From positions 1,954,718-2,018,717 of the forward strand of contig JAJEKV010000066.1 of assembly GCA_021234155.1 (NCBI GenBank): a DNA stretch of 64,000 nucleotides. The letters run 5' to 3'. A program made the translations under genes and the position numbers. Numbering within the stretch: position 1 is the stretch's first letter; the number at the start of each line of letters is the position of its first letter. Below the pieces are notes generated by a model. The model saw only the letters and a program-made list of their open reading frames with translations, did no database searches and was not told the origin of the DNA. Below, in pieces: positions 1-9,556 of this stretch. This DNA is from Isoetes taiwanensis. Taxonomy: Eukaryota > Streptophyta > Lycopodiopsida > Isoetales > Isoetaceae.

Positions 1-690
1 GGCGGCCAAGAGTCTATAACTGGTCTTGGGTCAAAGAAAGCTGTCTACTCGAAAAGAAATGTCACCTTGTATGGAGCCGGCCAGATGTCTTCCTAGCGAC
101 GGTTGCCCGCAGGCCAAACCCTAGCGATGAGACAAGGTTTTGGGACATGCTCTTGAATGCTTGGTTAGGATCTTGTCTCAATTCATGTGGATGGTTGACT
201 TTCAGTCTATTATTTATTTATTTTTTATTAATTCTTTCCTCATTTTTTCTCCGCCGCCACTTTTGGTGGGTTCTCCACGAGACAGCTGTATTTTGTAAAG
301 AGGTCGTTTACGCCGCTTTTTCAATGAAAACCTTATCCATGAGACAGATGGATGTCTTCTGTCTTTCCAGAAATGTGGGCAAGATGCCTTTGCAGAACCA
401 TCTAAGAATGACAATTCATCTATAGGGTCCCATCTTTAGAGAAATCAGAATCAGAATCAGAATCTATGATAGATCCTCTGATTCTGTCAGTATTAGATTG
501 GTTCTTGGATGTGGCACTTTTCGGATGAATTACGGCAAGATAAAGATTGGCATCTCTTTCTCTTGACGCTAGACCACTTTGAGCATGGTAATCTGATGCA
601 CGTGAAAAATTTGTAGTGGTTCCAGATGTTAGCCTAGATTTAGGAAGATTTTTTATGGATCAATCTATGTGTAACATTTACTGTGGATCT
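1..690. other. No gene recognised
   Basis: I see no supported gene here. The open frame at 147-425 (+) is mostly low-complexity hydrophobic sequence with no recognisable motif, no splice-site context and an equally long shadow on the other strand, so it is not called. A short GAATCA-type direct repeat lies near 445-465. Confidence 0.5.
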
Positions 691-697
691 CTCTGGG

Positions 698-773
698 TAT
701 AAATAGGCTTAGATCGCCCAGGTTTTTCAATTCGCTAAGGCTCACTAAGACTGCAAGTAGCTTCATATAAGGT
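698..773 (+). promoter_or_regulatory. Possible pol II promoter with short leader and 5' splice site
   Basis: A TATAAATA box at 698-705 is followed about 65 bp later by AAG|GTATGC (cut after 771), a good plant 5' splice-site match. TATA, short leader and donor is the layout of a gene 5' end with a leader intron, or of an LTR. No matching coding exon is visible downstream on this strand. A similarly arranged block occurs at 27.5 kb. The box and donor are seen; promoter function is inferred. Confidence 0.3.
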
Positions 774-1059
774 ATGCCCCCTATTTTCGAATTTGTTTTT
801 GAATCCCCTTCTTTTCTTTGATTTCACGCAGATCATAGAACTACTATCTATAATAGAGTCACATGTATCTTCATCTGCTATATGATATAAGTGAGATTAA
901 TCATGGAATTAGCTCTAGAATATACTCTCTTGTATCTTTTTTTGCTATAAGTGAAAAATTCGTTGCCTCTAGAGCTCTTGATTGCGCCAAAATTTGAAAT
1001 GATAATGTTTGCCTGAGTTTAGCCATACTAGTGAAGACTAAGTATTCCACAGAAGATGC

Positions 1060-1229
1060 GCTGGCCTCCCCACATAAGCTCCCAGACGGCTGGCCAAACT
1101 ATGTTAATCCTCGTCTGGATAAATAAAATGGCCCATTTGTTGGAGATGTAAGTAGTCATAAAAAGGCAGGATCCCATTGCTCGTTTCTGCTATGAAATCC
1201 GGCACTCTGTCGCCCAGATTGAGCCCCAT
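1060..1229 (-). pseudogene. Fragment resembling the N-terminus of 1-Cys peroxiredoxin
   Basis: On the minus strand from an ATG at 1229 the frame begins MGLNLGDRVPDFIAETSNG and continues with a FYDYL-like segment. This resembles the start of the peroxiredoxin-6/1-Cys family (x-LGD-x-xPxF-x-AxT-x-G ... FHDYL). The next stretch, QQMGHFIYPDED, sits where the family has a WGxLFSHPxDF block, but the active-site PVCTT segment cannot be read, and TAA follows directly. The family reduces peroxides in cytosol or nucleus. Here the frame stops after about 40 residues, so this is a decayed fragment at best. The match rests on about 25 residues and could be chance. Confidence 0.4.
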
Positions 1230-1841
1230 TTCACTAAGATTGATCCTGTAAATAAAAACAATGGCAAATCGGTAAGCAATAATCTGCCGCAATTTGGGGG
1301 CATAATTTTACAGAGTGCATCTAATTCGAGAGCAACGGGCGTCGAAGTGCCACTTCATGGATGTTTAAGCGACTAGAAAACGAACTATTTGTCTTTAGCG
1401 TGGACGAAGCATTGGGTCAGAGCATTTAGTCACCTATTAAACCTGAGTGTGATGGCAAAGATTCGTCACAGGTATGGTCCGCTCAATAATGGGATATAAC
1501 CTGATAACTCCAATGAAAAACATGTGCCTGAAATGGTCAGTCGTTGGATGCATATACATTTTGTAGATTTAGGCAAACTACTCGCCAAATCAATTATCAA
1601 AATCCTATGGCTATGAGTTGAAAGGGTAATTCAGAATGGTTATTTGCAAGATGAGATCTATAATGCCTCTCACAATCAGGTACGGCCAGCAGATTACGCA
1701 GATTACTAGCTTAATGCATAGCAGTATAATATCCTTGATTAATGCATATGAAACATGAACAATTAAAATCGCTTTTGTTTTGAACTCTAGGTAAATTTAA
1801 ACAACCATCATCACCAGTTTTTTTTACCTTGGGCACAAGCA

Positions 1842-2465
1842 TTTTGATGTTGGAATGAAATTAGTTTAACATGATGGAGGGCCATGCGACTTGGATGTTT
1901 TCATATGCATTGCCATGATTGTTTTGAAACATAGTGGCAGTTTGGAGGTTTGCCATGCCCGCCATTAAGATAACCCCTTTCTATATGTTTGTTCTAGTTG
2001 TGAACTAAGCCTTTGGTACAAGATTGCATCATTCTTTCTAAATAGCAAGAAACACAGGTGATTAAACATGGCTTTATTCCTTAGGGAGCTTTGCCATGTT
2101 TTGTATTCGTTTATTATGCATGTTTCTTTTGCTTGAAGCTTTCATCTGGTCCATTTCTTGAAATATATTTTCTGGTTTTAAACATAATGTAGAAGCAAAG
2201 CAGTACTAGACTTTCGAGTGAACTAAAACAACAAATACATGAACTTGGACAATTGTAAGCAATTAGTTTGCAAAGATTGCTTTGTTTTGCTCATGTATTT
2301 TCATGTTCAATGTGATGAAATCAGTTCAAGGCCATGCTACTTGGATGTTTTTATGTGCAGTGCTATGATTGTTTCAAAACATAGTTGCAGTTTGGAGAGT
2401 TAACATGTCCACCATTAAGATAACCCCTTTTTATCTAGCCATTCCAGTTGTGAAGATGTAAATTG
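1842..2465 (+). repeat. Tandem duplication, period about 450 bp
   Basis: The segment near 1842-2010 recurs at about 2290-2460. Shared landmarks are GGCCATGC-ACTTGGATGTTT, TGATTGTTT-GAAACATAG, GCAGTTTGGAG and CCATTAAGATAACCCCTTT. Scattered substitutions and small indels separate the copies, so the duplication is old. No coding frame is shared. Confidence 0.75.
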
Positions 2466-2497
2466 AGCTTTTGGTGCAGACTTTTATTTTGCATGGC

Positions 2498-2546
2498 TTC
2501 TGTTTAATCTGCCAATATATACTTCTGTTTAATCTGCCAATATGTA
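2498..2546 (+). repeat. Two-copy tandem repeat, 24-bp period
   Basis: CTTCTGTTTAATCTGCCAAT is present twice in direct succession, followed by ATATA in the first copy and ATGTA in the second. It has the look of replication slippage. Confidence 0.85.
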
Positions 2547-2962
2547 CTGTGGTTTTCCATTTCTCCTTTGTCGAGTCTTCCTACCTAAGCATTTTGGTGG
2601 AGCATAGTCCAAGCATCTTGGTTGGATAGTCACATGTACATGATTTTAGACCTCCGTTACATTTTCATCTCATATGTTCTCTAACTTATACAAATCCCCC
2701 ACATGATTTCTAAGCTTCTTTTGAAGGAGGGATTCTGTTTCAGAGCCTAAGAGCAGTTACATGGCCAGATTTATTTGTCAATCCTCGAAATAAGAGATTC
2801 TAGGAAATCTTTGAAACTTGGAGTATGTTGATGTGTCTGAACAGGGATAATAGGTGCAATCCTGTCCTTTGAGATTTCTTAGGAATTCGAAAAGCTTCAA
2901 GATAACAGTTGCCACGTTTTTTGGAAATTTCAGTGACCAACAAAGCAAGGATCCAACCATAG

Positions 2963-3330
2963 TAGCAAGGATTTCTGTGTGTCGCTGTTGGCTTTGCCAA
3001 TGCATCTCATGGCACTCATGCCCAAGTAATTTAGATTGCCGAATCTAAAAAGAATACATTACTTATATTTTAAGATGAGTCACGTGGACTGTCTCCTGTA
3101 ACAACATCAGGTTTAGGTTTTGCATCGCATGGACTCAAGAATTCCCAACTCTATGCAGTTTCAACACAACAGCTTTTGTGGCCCGAGACCGATATGTCAT
3201 TCAGGTTAGTCGTTCTGGCATTATATTCCTTTAAGTAGTATTTGTTGATTTAAATTTTAAATCTTTAGATTTAAAAGAATTTTAGGCTTTAGTATTTTCT
3301 TGCAGTGATGTTTTATAATAAGTTATTATT
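2963..3330 (+). repeat. Left member of a 360-bp direct repeat pair
   Basis: This segment is repeated in the same orientation at 4701-5055. Shared blocks include GCATCTCATGGCACTCA, AAGATGAGTCAC-TGGACTG and CTTGCAGTGATGTTTTATAA. By eye the copies agree at roughly 85-90% of positions. Between them lies about 1.37 kb containing a LINE remnant. The pair could be a segmental duplication or a pair of LTR-like ends; I see no clear TG...CA termini, so LTR status is unproven. Confidence 0.8.
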
Positions 3331-3414
3331 AGGGTCTATCATTTTTTTATGTTCCCTGCATGCCTGATTGACTTTATTCTAAAACCCTAAAACCTAGATC
3401 CTAAAACCCAGTAT

Positions 3415-3957
3415 GTGGGCACAAGCGATGCCTCAGTACAGACATTGGAAAGGGAACATGTTGAGGTGGGAGTACAGACATCTCCACAATCCCAAGAGGA
3501 CCAGGAGTCGCAGTGTCGAGCTAGCATCCAGGAGCAGGCTCCCTCAGTATCTTCTGTTACCAGGAGCCTGAACTTGCGTATTATAGGGGTTGCAAAGGCA
3601 GAAGATGATGCCTATTCTGATTGGATGCGGCTTTGCATTTTTTCACTGATGTCATGCATGTGAAGGTTGTTGGAGTTGTCTCCGCTATTAGGGTGGGAGC
3701 GGCAAGACCTGATCGTCCTCGCCATCTCTTGGTTCAGTTTCAAGTAGCCGCTTACTTGTTCTTCAGCATGGAAACCATCTTAGAGGGACTAGTTTCTCAG
3801 TACAGGAGGACATCTTCCCCCTTCAATTGTGTAACCGTAAGGAGGAGCTCTGCAAGGTGAGGGCAGCCCGCCTGCAAAAGAAATGGGCAGTGTACAAGGG
3901 AGGCGCAGCAATTATTCTAGACCAATGGCCTTCCAATCCTTGGATTGGCTATGTCTA
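3415..3957 (+). pseudogene. LINE ORF1-like protein fragment, frameshifted
   Basis: The first frame (3415-3660) holds a Gln/Glu/Ser-rich N-terminal part followed by SVTRSLNLRIIGVAKAEDDA. After a one-base frame change the second frame (3621-3857) reads on with FFTDVMHVKVVGVVSAIRVG and then ARPDRPRHLLVQFQ. LNLRIxGV ... VxSxxRxG ... RPLLVxF is the pattern of the nucleic-acid-binding (RRM-like) middle domain of LINE ORF1 proteins, which coat the element RNA. A third frame carries a basic tail after about 3840. At least two frame changes make it non-functional. The assignment is by pattern only. Confidence 0.5.
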
Positions 3958-4101
3958 GATAATTTTAGAAGCACAAAATTACCACTAGCATTAGCATTAT
4001 CTTCTTCTTGGTAGTCTTTTAATATTTGATTATTATGTTTGGTGATGGGGCCTAGTCCCTAGGTTTTAGATGGGTTGTTGCCCTTGCATCTGCCGTCCCA
4101 T

Positions 4102-4114
4102 AACCCGTTGGGTT
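4102..4114 (+). other. Terminal hairpin of the LINE remnant
   Basis: AACCC-GTT-GGGTT forms a five-pair stem directly upstream of the tail. The homologous place in the 17.9-18.1 kb insertion is AGACC-GATT-GGTCT (18065-18078). Two of the five pairs differ by substitutions on both sides, so pairing is kept. Hairpins before the tail are recognised by the reverse transcriptase in several stringent LINE clades; that role here is inference. Confidence 0.55.
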
Positions 4115-4133
4115 CCCGTGAACGTAAAAATTC

Positions 4134-4146
4134 TCTTATCTTATCT

Positions 4147-4173
<27 letters not shown>
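4134..4173 (+). repeat. (TCTTA)8 microsatellite tail
   Basis: Eight perfect pentamer units close the LINE remnant. Microsatellite-like tails instead of poly(A) are known for RTE-type and related LINEs. Confidence 0.9.
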
Positions 4174-4177
<4 letters not shown>

Positions 4178-4179
4178 TT

Positions 4180-4700
4180 TGCAGATTCGTATGGTTGATT
4201 CTCTTATCATGTTCTCTCTCTTATCATGTGCTTTCTCTTAAGTTAACTTTGATATACGCACTAAGGAGCTATATTGGACTTCACGTTCCATTGAAAATTA
4301 TTTTGTATACCATGCAGAGCCTTGGTTTTACAAAGAGGCAAAGGAGGTTAGCCTTTTGTTATTTAGATCAATGTGTTATTTGCGTTTGTTTCTAATGTTC
4401 AGTTCTCTTCTAGAGGAATGAGTTGGGACTATCTAGATTGGTCTATTTTGGGGTTTAGCCATTTTTGCCCTTTTTGACTCCCTTTCCCAGAGCGATTGTG
4501 ATTCTTGGCTACGAGGTGCCAGCTACAATGCAAAAGGAAAGATTTGAAAAAAAAAAACAAGTGCTTTTGTCGTGAACAAAAATTTCTAGAATCAAATTGT
4601 TTTGCCCAAGTTTCCCTAGGCATATCTGCTTGGTATTTATGTTTGATGGCAGCTTCATTGTCGAACTTCAGTCTGTTGGAGCAGAATCATGCTTTCGTAT
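4180..4700. other. No gene recognised
   Basis: AT-rich sequence with a poly(A) run near 4545-4557. The frame at 4505-4765 (+) shows no recognisable domain and runs into the right member of the direct repeat pair, so it is not called. Confidence 0.5.
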
Positions 4701-5055
4701 TAGCAGGATTTTTGTGTGCCGCTGCTGCTTTGCCGATGCATCTCATGGCACTCACGCCCAAGTAATTTAGGTTGTCGAATCTAAAAAGAATACGTTACAT
4801 ATATTTTAAGATGAGTCACCTGGACTGTCTCCTGTAACAACATTAGGTTTAGGTTTTGCATCGCATGGATTTAAGAACTTTCCAACTCTATGCAGTTCCA
4901 ACGCAACAGCTTTTGTGGCCTGAAACTGATATGTCATTCAGGTCAGAGCATTATATTTCTTTAACTAGTATTTGTTGATTTAAACTTGGATCTTTAATTT
5001 AAAAAAAATTAGGCTTTAGTCTTTCTTGCAGTGATGTTTTATAATAAGTTAGTAT
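4701..5055 (+). repeat. Right member of the 360-bp direct repeat pair
   Basis: Homologous to 2963-3330 over its whole length, including the ends AGCA-GGATTT and TATAATAAGTTA. Differences are single substitutions and short indels. Confidence 0.8.
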
Positions 5056-5266
5056 ATAAGCCAGCTTCAATTTATGTTTGAGGCTAATATTTCTGCCCTA
5101 GGAAAAAGCGTGTGCACGACAGGTGTCCTATAAAAATAAAAAATAAAAATAAAAAAAAAACTAATGGAGCATGTGTGTGATGTCATTTTGCAACTGGCTG
5201 GATTTAGAATTGACTGCATCGAATTACAAGACGGGCACCCTTCCTTCCTCTGTTAAGCACTCTTTT

Positions 5267-5403
5267 TGGCTATGGCAATGGGCTTTTGCTTCCAAACTTC
5301 AACAAATTGCTTTCAAGATCCAGAAATGCACTGACGCTTGGTTTCCGGCAGCGCTGGGTCTGGCTATATGGCAATGGGCTTCTGCTTTCAAGCTTCAATA
5401 AAT
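5267..5403 (+). repeat. Short direct repeat, 94-bp spacing
   Basis: TGGCTATGGCAATGGGCTTT with TGCTTCCAAACTTCAA near 5267-5307 recurs as TGGCTATATGGCAATGGGCT with TGCTTTCAAGCTTCAA near 5361-5400. The duplicated block is about 40 bp. Confidence 0.75.
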
Positions 5404-5409
5404 CACTTA

Positions 5410-6155
5410 GAAAATAAGAAATAGGTCAAGAAAATGGGGTCTCTCTAATGTTACATTTGTTGAGATGCAAAATCCCTTTTTATAGATTCAGAGTAGGCTC
5501 ATCTTGGAGCTGGAAGCAGGATTCTAAACTTTCTGGTTTGTATCTCCTTTTATTTACTTTATATTTTATTCCGGTGATGATTTTGCTGTGGATGCAGGCA
5601 AAGATTGATGGAGCATTTCAGACGCTGGTGACTATAGCCGCAGCAGCTTAGGGTTTTAAAAAGAGCCACGATTTAGTTTCTCATACAAGCAAGAGGTCGG
5701 TTGAAGATTTTAAGCAGATCTAGGCATGTCCTTTTAAGCCGTTATGTTGTCTTCCTTTGCAAGTATATCTCTAGCTAACCCCTGTTCATGGAATCTACAA
5801 GTATTATCCCCAAGGACAAAATTTTTGCAAGCCATAGATCGGGACCAAGATTTCTGATAGCTTGCTTATGCTGTAGGTTAATGCCGTAACTCTTCTTTTT
5901 AGCACCGCAGATAGCATTAACGGATCAAGAAGTGTGGTTGCGTACAAAAAGAACTCCCTGCTTTCCTGGCACTGGCGGTTTCCCTTTTAGGCGTAGTGTT
6001 ATGCCAATGTGACGTTCCAGCATAAATATGTAGCAAAATAACAGGGGGTTCCAGGGGGATTTGATATAGATATAATTCTTGAAACCATAGACCATATCCT
6101 TAAAACAATTCAATGGGTTATCATAAAAAAAAAACAGAGATTTAAGATAAAAAAT
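5410..6155. other. No gene recognised
   Basis: Nothing I can assign. A poly(A)-rich stretch at 6127-6134 directly precedes the tRNA-like head that starts near 6156. Confidence 0.5.
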
Positions 6156-6240
6156 AATCACATTAGCTGACTGGTTAGATTGGTTAAAGTAGTCTTATTA
6201 GGATATTGAGTTATTTTGGTAAAGGTTCGAATCCTCGTAT
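6156..6240 (+). other. tRNA-like pol III promoter head (SINE or tRNA pseudogene)
   Basis: TAGCTGACTGGTTAGATTGG at 6164-6183 resembles a D-arm/A box, and GGTTCGAATCC at 6224-6234 is a perfect B box with the T-loop core. Their spacing of about 45-60 bp suits an internal RNA polymerase III promoter. The acceptor stem and anticodon arm do not fold convincingly, so this is not an intact tRNA gene. It is most likely the tRNA-derived 5' end of a SINE, or a decayed tRNA copy. Confidence 0.5.
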
Positions 6241-6454
6241 TTCATATTCTAAAAGCTTAAGCGAAAACGTATAGAGGCTCGATATACCATCAAAACCTTA
6301 GGCAAACTCGTATTCGACATCTTAAAATCATAGGCGTCCCCAATCATAATTGAGCATAATCGAAACGAGAGGTGTCCAGAGGCTCCAACATACAGTCTGG
6401 GCCGTAGGATTGACAGATCCGACGACTGTGGTAGTCCAGGGTGCACCTCGTTTA

Positions 6455-6556
6455 GAATATGTAGCCGAATACGTATATTATACTCTCACACCATGCGTAC
6501 ATGTCACCTTGACAAGAACTTGAGAGCCGTAAAAGGTTGTGCCTAGGGGGCAGGAT
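6455..6556 (+). mobile_element. Partial LTR, 5' side of the Ty3/Gypsy remnant
   Basis: This stretch matches the beginning of the LTR at 7194. Shared motifs are GAATACGTATATTATACT, CGTACATG, ACTTGAGAGCCG and CCTAGGGGGCA. Only the first part of the LTR is present, and it runs directly into RNase H coding sequence, so the rest of the LTR, gag, protease and reverse transcriptase are missing here. Confidence 0.7.
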
Positions 6557-7125
6557 TGACGACCGCGCCAGTTTTGGTCTTGCCAGATCTGGCCAAAGAC
6601 AAGCTTGTGGCGACAGACGCTAGCAGGATAGCAACAGGTGCAGTCCTCATGCAGGAGGAAAGGGTAGTGGCCTATGATTCGAAGAAGATGAATGACGCGG
6701 AACAGCGCTACCCAACGCATGATCAGGAGCCTTCTGGCTATTGTAAGAGCATTAAGGATTTGGAGACACCATCTGTTAGGGAGAAAATTCCAATTGGACA
6801 CCGATCATCAAAGTCTCCAATATATTTCCACTCAACCACTCCTGAATTTGAGGCAAAGGAGGTGGATGGAATTCCTTGAAGAATATGACTTCGAGATAAT
6901 CTACAAGCTAGGTAAGCTCAATGTGGTCGCAGACGGGCTTTCTAGGAAGCCATTGAAGACGAGGACGCATTGTACGCTCACAAGTGAGTATGGCAAGAAG
7001 ATCGAAGAAACCTTGCCAACTGATCCCGACTTTAAAGAAGTTTGGGCAAGTCTTTGCAAGGAGGCCAGGACCGACAAGGAAAGGGAGATGTTCAGGCACT
7101 ACAAGAAGGAGGGAAACTTGCTATA
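6557..7125 (+). pseudogene. Ty3/Gypsy RNase H domain and downstream linker, frameshifted
   Basis: The first frame reads VLVLPDLAKDKLVATDASRI then GAVLMQEERVVAYDSKKMN, the start of a Ty3 RNase H (D-A-S core, G-AVL-Q, YxSKxL). After a frame change near 6690 the second frame (6692-7126) carries LLAIVRALRIWRHHLLG, TDHQSLQYI, RRWMEFLEEYDFEI and KLNVVADGLSRKP. These are the remaining RNase H blocks up to the conserved VADxLSR end. RNase H removes the RNA strand during reverse transcription. The frame break and the lost upstream pol make it non-functional. A polypurine tract and LTR follow, as in an intact 3' end, but integrase is absent between them. Confidence 0.85.
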
Positions 7126-7180
7126 GATATGCAGGCTTCCAAGGTGGGGAGACGCGTGATGCTAAGGACAGCATCAAGTC

Positions 7181-7193
7181 AAGGTGGGGAGAA
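7181..7193 (+). promoter_or_regulatory. Polypurine tract of the Ty3/Gypsy element
   Basis: AAGGTGGGGAGAA abuts the LTR start TGTGACA at 7194. This is the classic plus-strand primer of plant Ty3/Gypsy elements, next to the 3' LTR. A near copy, AAGGTGGGGAGA, lies 40 bp upstream at 7141-7152. Confidence 0.8.
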
Positions 7194-7685
7194 TGTGACA
7201 TTCCAGCATAATATACGATTCGAATACGTATATTATACTGCCACGTCACACGTACATGCCACGGATGACATGTACTTGAGAGCCGAAGAAGGTTGCACCT
7301 AGGGGGCAAGATTTCTGATAGGGGGGCAACCTCGAATGTTGTGCATGTTAAATAAATATACACAATTACTAACCCCATGGACCCCATTGCCAAATGGCTA
7401 AACCCCATTTGGCCAATGTCTAACCTAACCCTAAGGGTTTCTATAAAAGGGCTTTCCCCTTAAACCCTAAACCTTTCTTCTCCTTGCATTTTAGGGTTTT
7501 CCTAGAGCTCCTTTCCTCTCTCGAATTCAGGGTTCTCTTGAGCCATTTCGCCAAGTCAAGATCCCAATTCGCATTGCTCGGCTCTTAAAAGCCGTCTTTG
7601 CACAACAGATCATTGAGTAGCAGCAGTCTTCAGCAGGATCAGAGGCACGGATGCATTTCGAGGATCTGGAGCAGGTCAAGGACCA
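7194..7685 (+). mobile_element. LTR with TATA box
   Basis: The LTR begins TGTGACATTCC immediately after the polypurine tract. It contains TATAAAAG at 7442-7449, followed by a T/C-rich leader start. The proposed end is GGACCA at 7680-7685, because GGTATCTAG then follows, a weak match to the initiator-tRNA primer-binding site (TGGTATCAGAG). The start is well supported. The end is a proposal, since the terminal inverted repeat is imperfect. Confidence 0.65.
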
Positions 7686-7712
7686 GGTATCTAGTCATTC
7701 TGTTGTGCAAAG
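7596..7712 (+). other. 14-bp perfect inverted repeat bracketing the LTR end
   Basis: CTTTGCACAACAGA at 7596-7609 pairs perfectly with TCTGTTGTGCAAAG at 7699-7712. The pairing extends imperfectly outward (AAAAGCCG on the left, CGCCTTTT on the right). If the LTR ends at 7685, the arms lie in U5 and just downstream of the primer-binding site, like the U5-leader stem of retroviruses and retrotransposons. Confidence 0.7.
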
Positions 7713-8780
7713 CCGCCTTTTGGCTAGGCAATAAGCTGGTTTAGCATGTTAGTTTAACCATAGATGCCTTATAGATCCCGAGATCATAGGCTCTAACAAA
7801 GGAACCTAACTCTAGATGTTAGGTAGGTAGATTAGATGTTATTATTCATTTCAGTTCTGTGATGATTTCACTCTGTGACCTCCATGTATTGGGAAGGGGG
7901 GTAGAGGCCTAAAGCCCCGTGGTGATGATCCTAGATAGCCTACTAGTTCCCAATTACATGCGGCCGGGTGCGTGAGCCCGCCTGGGTTGTGGGTGGCGGG
8001 GCTAGACCAACGATTGACAAGGAGGAACTTGTCTCATCCAGGGGTGACCCCCGTAAAACCTACCAGCCCTGGACTAGGCTTAATGGCTTGTCACTGAGTG
8101 TGGGCAAGGCATGAGCTCGACACCCTTGGAGTGATGTGTCACTTTCCATTGGGTTCAAGTCGAATACGGGCAGTGGCCCTCTAGCCGCCTGTGATGGGCA
8201 TGGATGCCTCTGGAGGGGAGGTGACTCTCCTCCTGCCTCATCGGGGCTGGGGAGATGCAACCCAGTAGTCGTAGCCCCTTTGGCTATGCACCCGGCAGGT
8301 TACGGTTAGGTCCCAACACTTTTCAACCTACTCTGCAAAGTGTGCACGGGAGGGGCGGATGGAGTGGACTACCCTAAGCCATGTTCTTACGCCAGCCAAA
8401 TCCATTTGCCATGAATTCTGTCTGCAATGGCTTCTGGAGGCCAAGCCATCAGTCCTACCCCCTTGAGTCTGAGCCCTGGGTAGGATTTCCCTTTTGCTGT
8501 TATTGTTCGTGTTGATGTTGTTGTATTGATGATGTTATGATGTGTTCACACTTCGAGGTGATTGTATTGTTATATTGTATTATGTGCTCATGCTTATTCA
8601 CGCTTCCGCAGATAGGTCGACCCGAAGGGAGACGGGTGAATGACACATCCACTCTTCCCTTGCTGGCTCATTCCACTGGGAGTGGTGTCAGGTGGATGGC
8701 CCCTGCCAGTTTGGCTGACAGGGGGAATGCTCCGTCTTCTGATACGGTGTGTGCACCGTAGAGGAAGTAGGGGACGCCAC
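7713..8780 (+). other. Untranslated leader of the LTR element
   Basis: About 1 kb without a convincing reading frame. It is GC-richer than the surroundings and contains many short G/C tracts. It sits between an LTR and a gag gene and is therefore read as the leader of a Ty3/Gypsy element. Confidence 0.5.
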
Positions 8781-8784
8781 AGCA

Positions 8785-9540
8785 TGCGATTCAAAGGTGA
8801 GTATGCGCCTCACTTTGATAGCCGCCATGCACTAATATCCCTCCGGGAGTCGGTGCAAATTGGAACTTTACAGAAGTATGTGAGTAAATCCGAGGGTTGT
8901 TCGCAAGACTTCCCGACCTTACCCCTCAGATGAGGGTGGACCATTTTGTTAATGGTCTGAAAGAAGTCAGTATCAAGACGCACTTGTTGCAAGCAGAACC
9001 CACGAGCTTCGAGGAAGCCGTGGAGCTTGGAAGGAAATTAGTTGGTCGAGAGGAACCTCAAAAGACTAAAAAGAGTTTTGACTGGAAATCAAAACGACCT
9101 GAAAACAATGGGGATGGAGGGTCATCCGCTAAAAAGCGAAAGCGAAATCAATCGAATAAAAAGGCTACGGGGCAGTCTAAAGATTCGAGCCAGAAAAAGG
9201 CAGCTATAAAGTGTTATAACTGCCAAGGCATGGGCCATTACGCGAGAGAATGTCCTAAGCCCCAAAAGCCAAAGAAGGCGGTAGCTGCGACGGCCAAAAC
9301 ACCATCCGATGGTGAAGCGGTGAAGACACTGTCGGCCATCGCGAGAAGCATGGTAAATGATTCTTCTAAAGTTTTCTTTGGTAAAGTCATACGTGTTCTA
9401 GGTAGAATCAAGGAAAAGAGTGTGATTGTTCTTATTGATTCGGCGAGCACTGACAATTTGTTACCGGCCTTGGGACCAGGAGTTCGCCTTGGGAATGCCA
9501 CGGGGTGGCCTGGGAACGCCCCATGCGGCAATACTGCCTA
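8785..9540 (+). pseudogene. Ty3/Gypsy gag with zinc knuckle and start of protease, frameshifted and truncated
   Basis: Frame one (about 8785-8895) holds RFKGEYAPHFDSRHALISLR, the central gag capsid region. After a frame change near 8895 frame two (8897-9541) carries PDLTPQMRVDHFVNGLKEVS, then EEAVELGRKL, a basic Lys/Arg-rich linker and the knuckle CYNCQGMGHYAREC (C-x2-C-x4-H-x4-C). It ends with VIVLIDSASTDNLL, matching the aspartic protease active-site region. The usual D-S/T-G triad reads D-S-A here, so the catalytic glycine is changed. Coding stops soon after, with no reverse transcriptase. Gag packages element RNA into virus-like particles. The N-terminus is not visible. Confidence 0.85.
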
Positions 9541-9556
9541 GGGGCGGTATGGGGAT

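Larger units (their letters stand above)
3412..4173 (+). mobile_element. LINE remnant with ORF1 and a (TCTTA)n tail but no ORF2
   Basis: ORF1-like coding sequence (3415-about 3950, frame-broken) is followed within about 150 bp by a 3' region that ends in a small hairpin and eight perfect TCTTA units. No reverse transcriptase or endonuclease lies between ORF1 and the tail. The 3' end (CCCATA-hairpin-CCCGTGAACG-TAAAAAT-microsatellite) matches the 3' end of the insertion at 17.9-18.1 kb, so both belong to one retroelement group. The arrangement recalls ORF1-only half-LINEs known from mammals. A deletion in an originally complete copy is equally possible. Confidence 0.6.

Noticed and set aside
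147-425. 92-residue frame on the + strand
   Set aside because: No domain, no splice context, low-complexity hydrophobic stretch and a competing frame on the other strand.
4075-4395. Frame rich in Leu/Ile/Ser as a membrane protein
   Set aside because: It translates the (TCTTA)n tail of the LINE remnant.
6224-6234. Intact tRNA gene
   Set aside because: The B box is perfect, but acceptor and anticodon arms do not pair.
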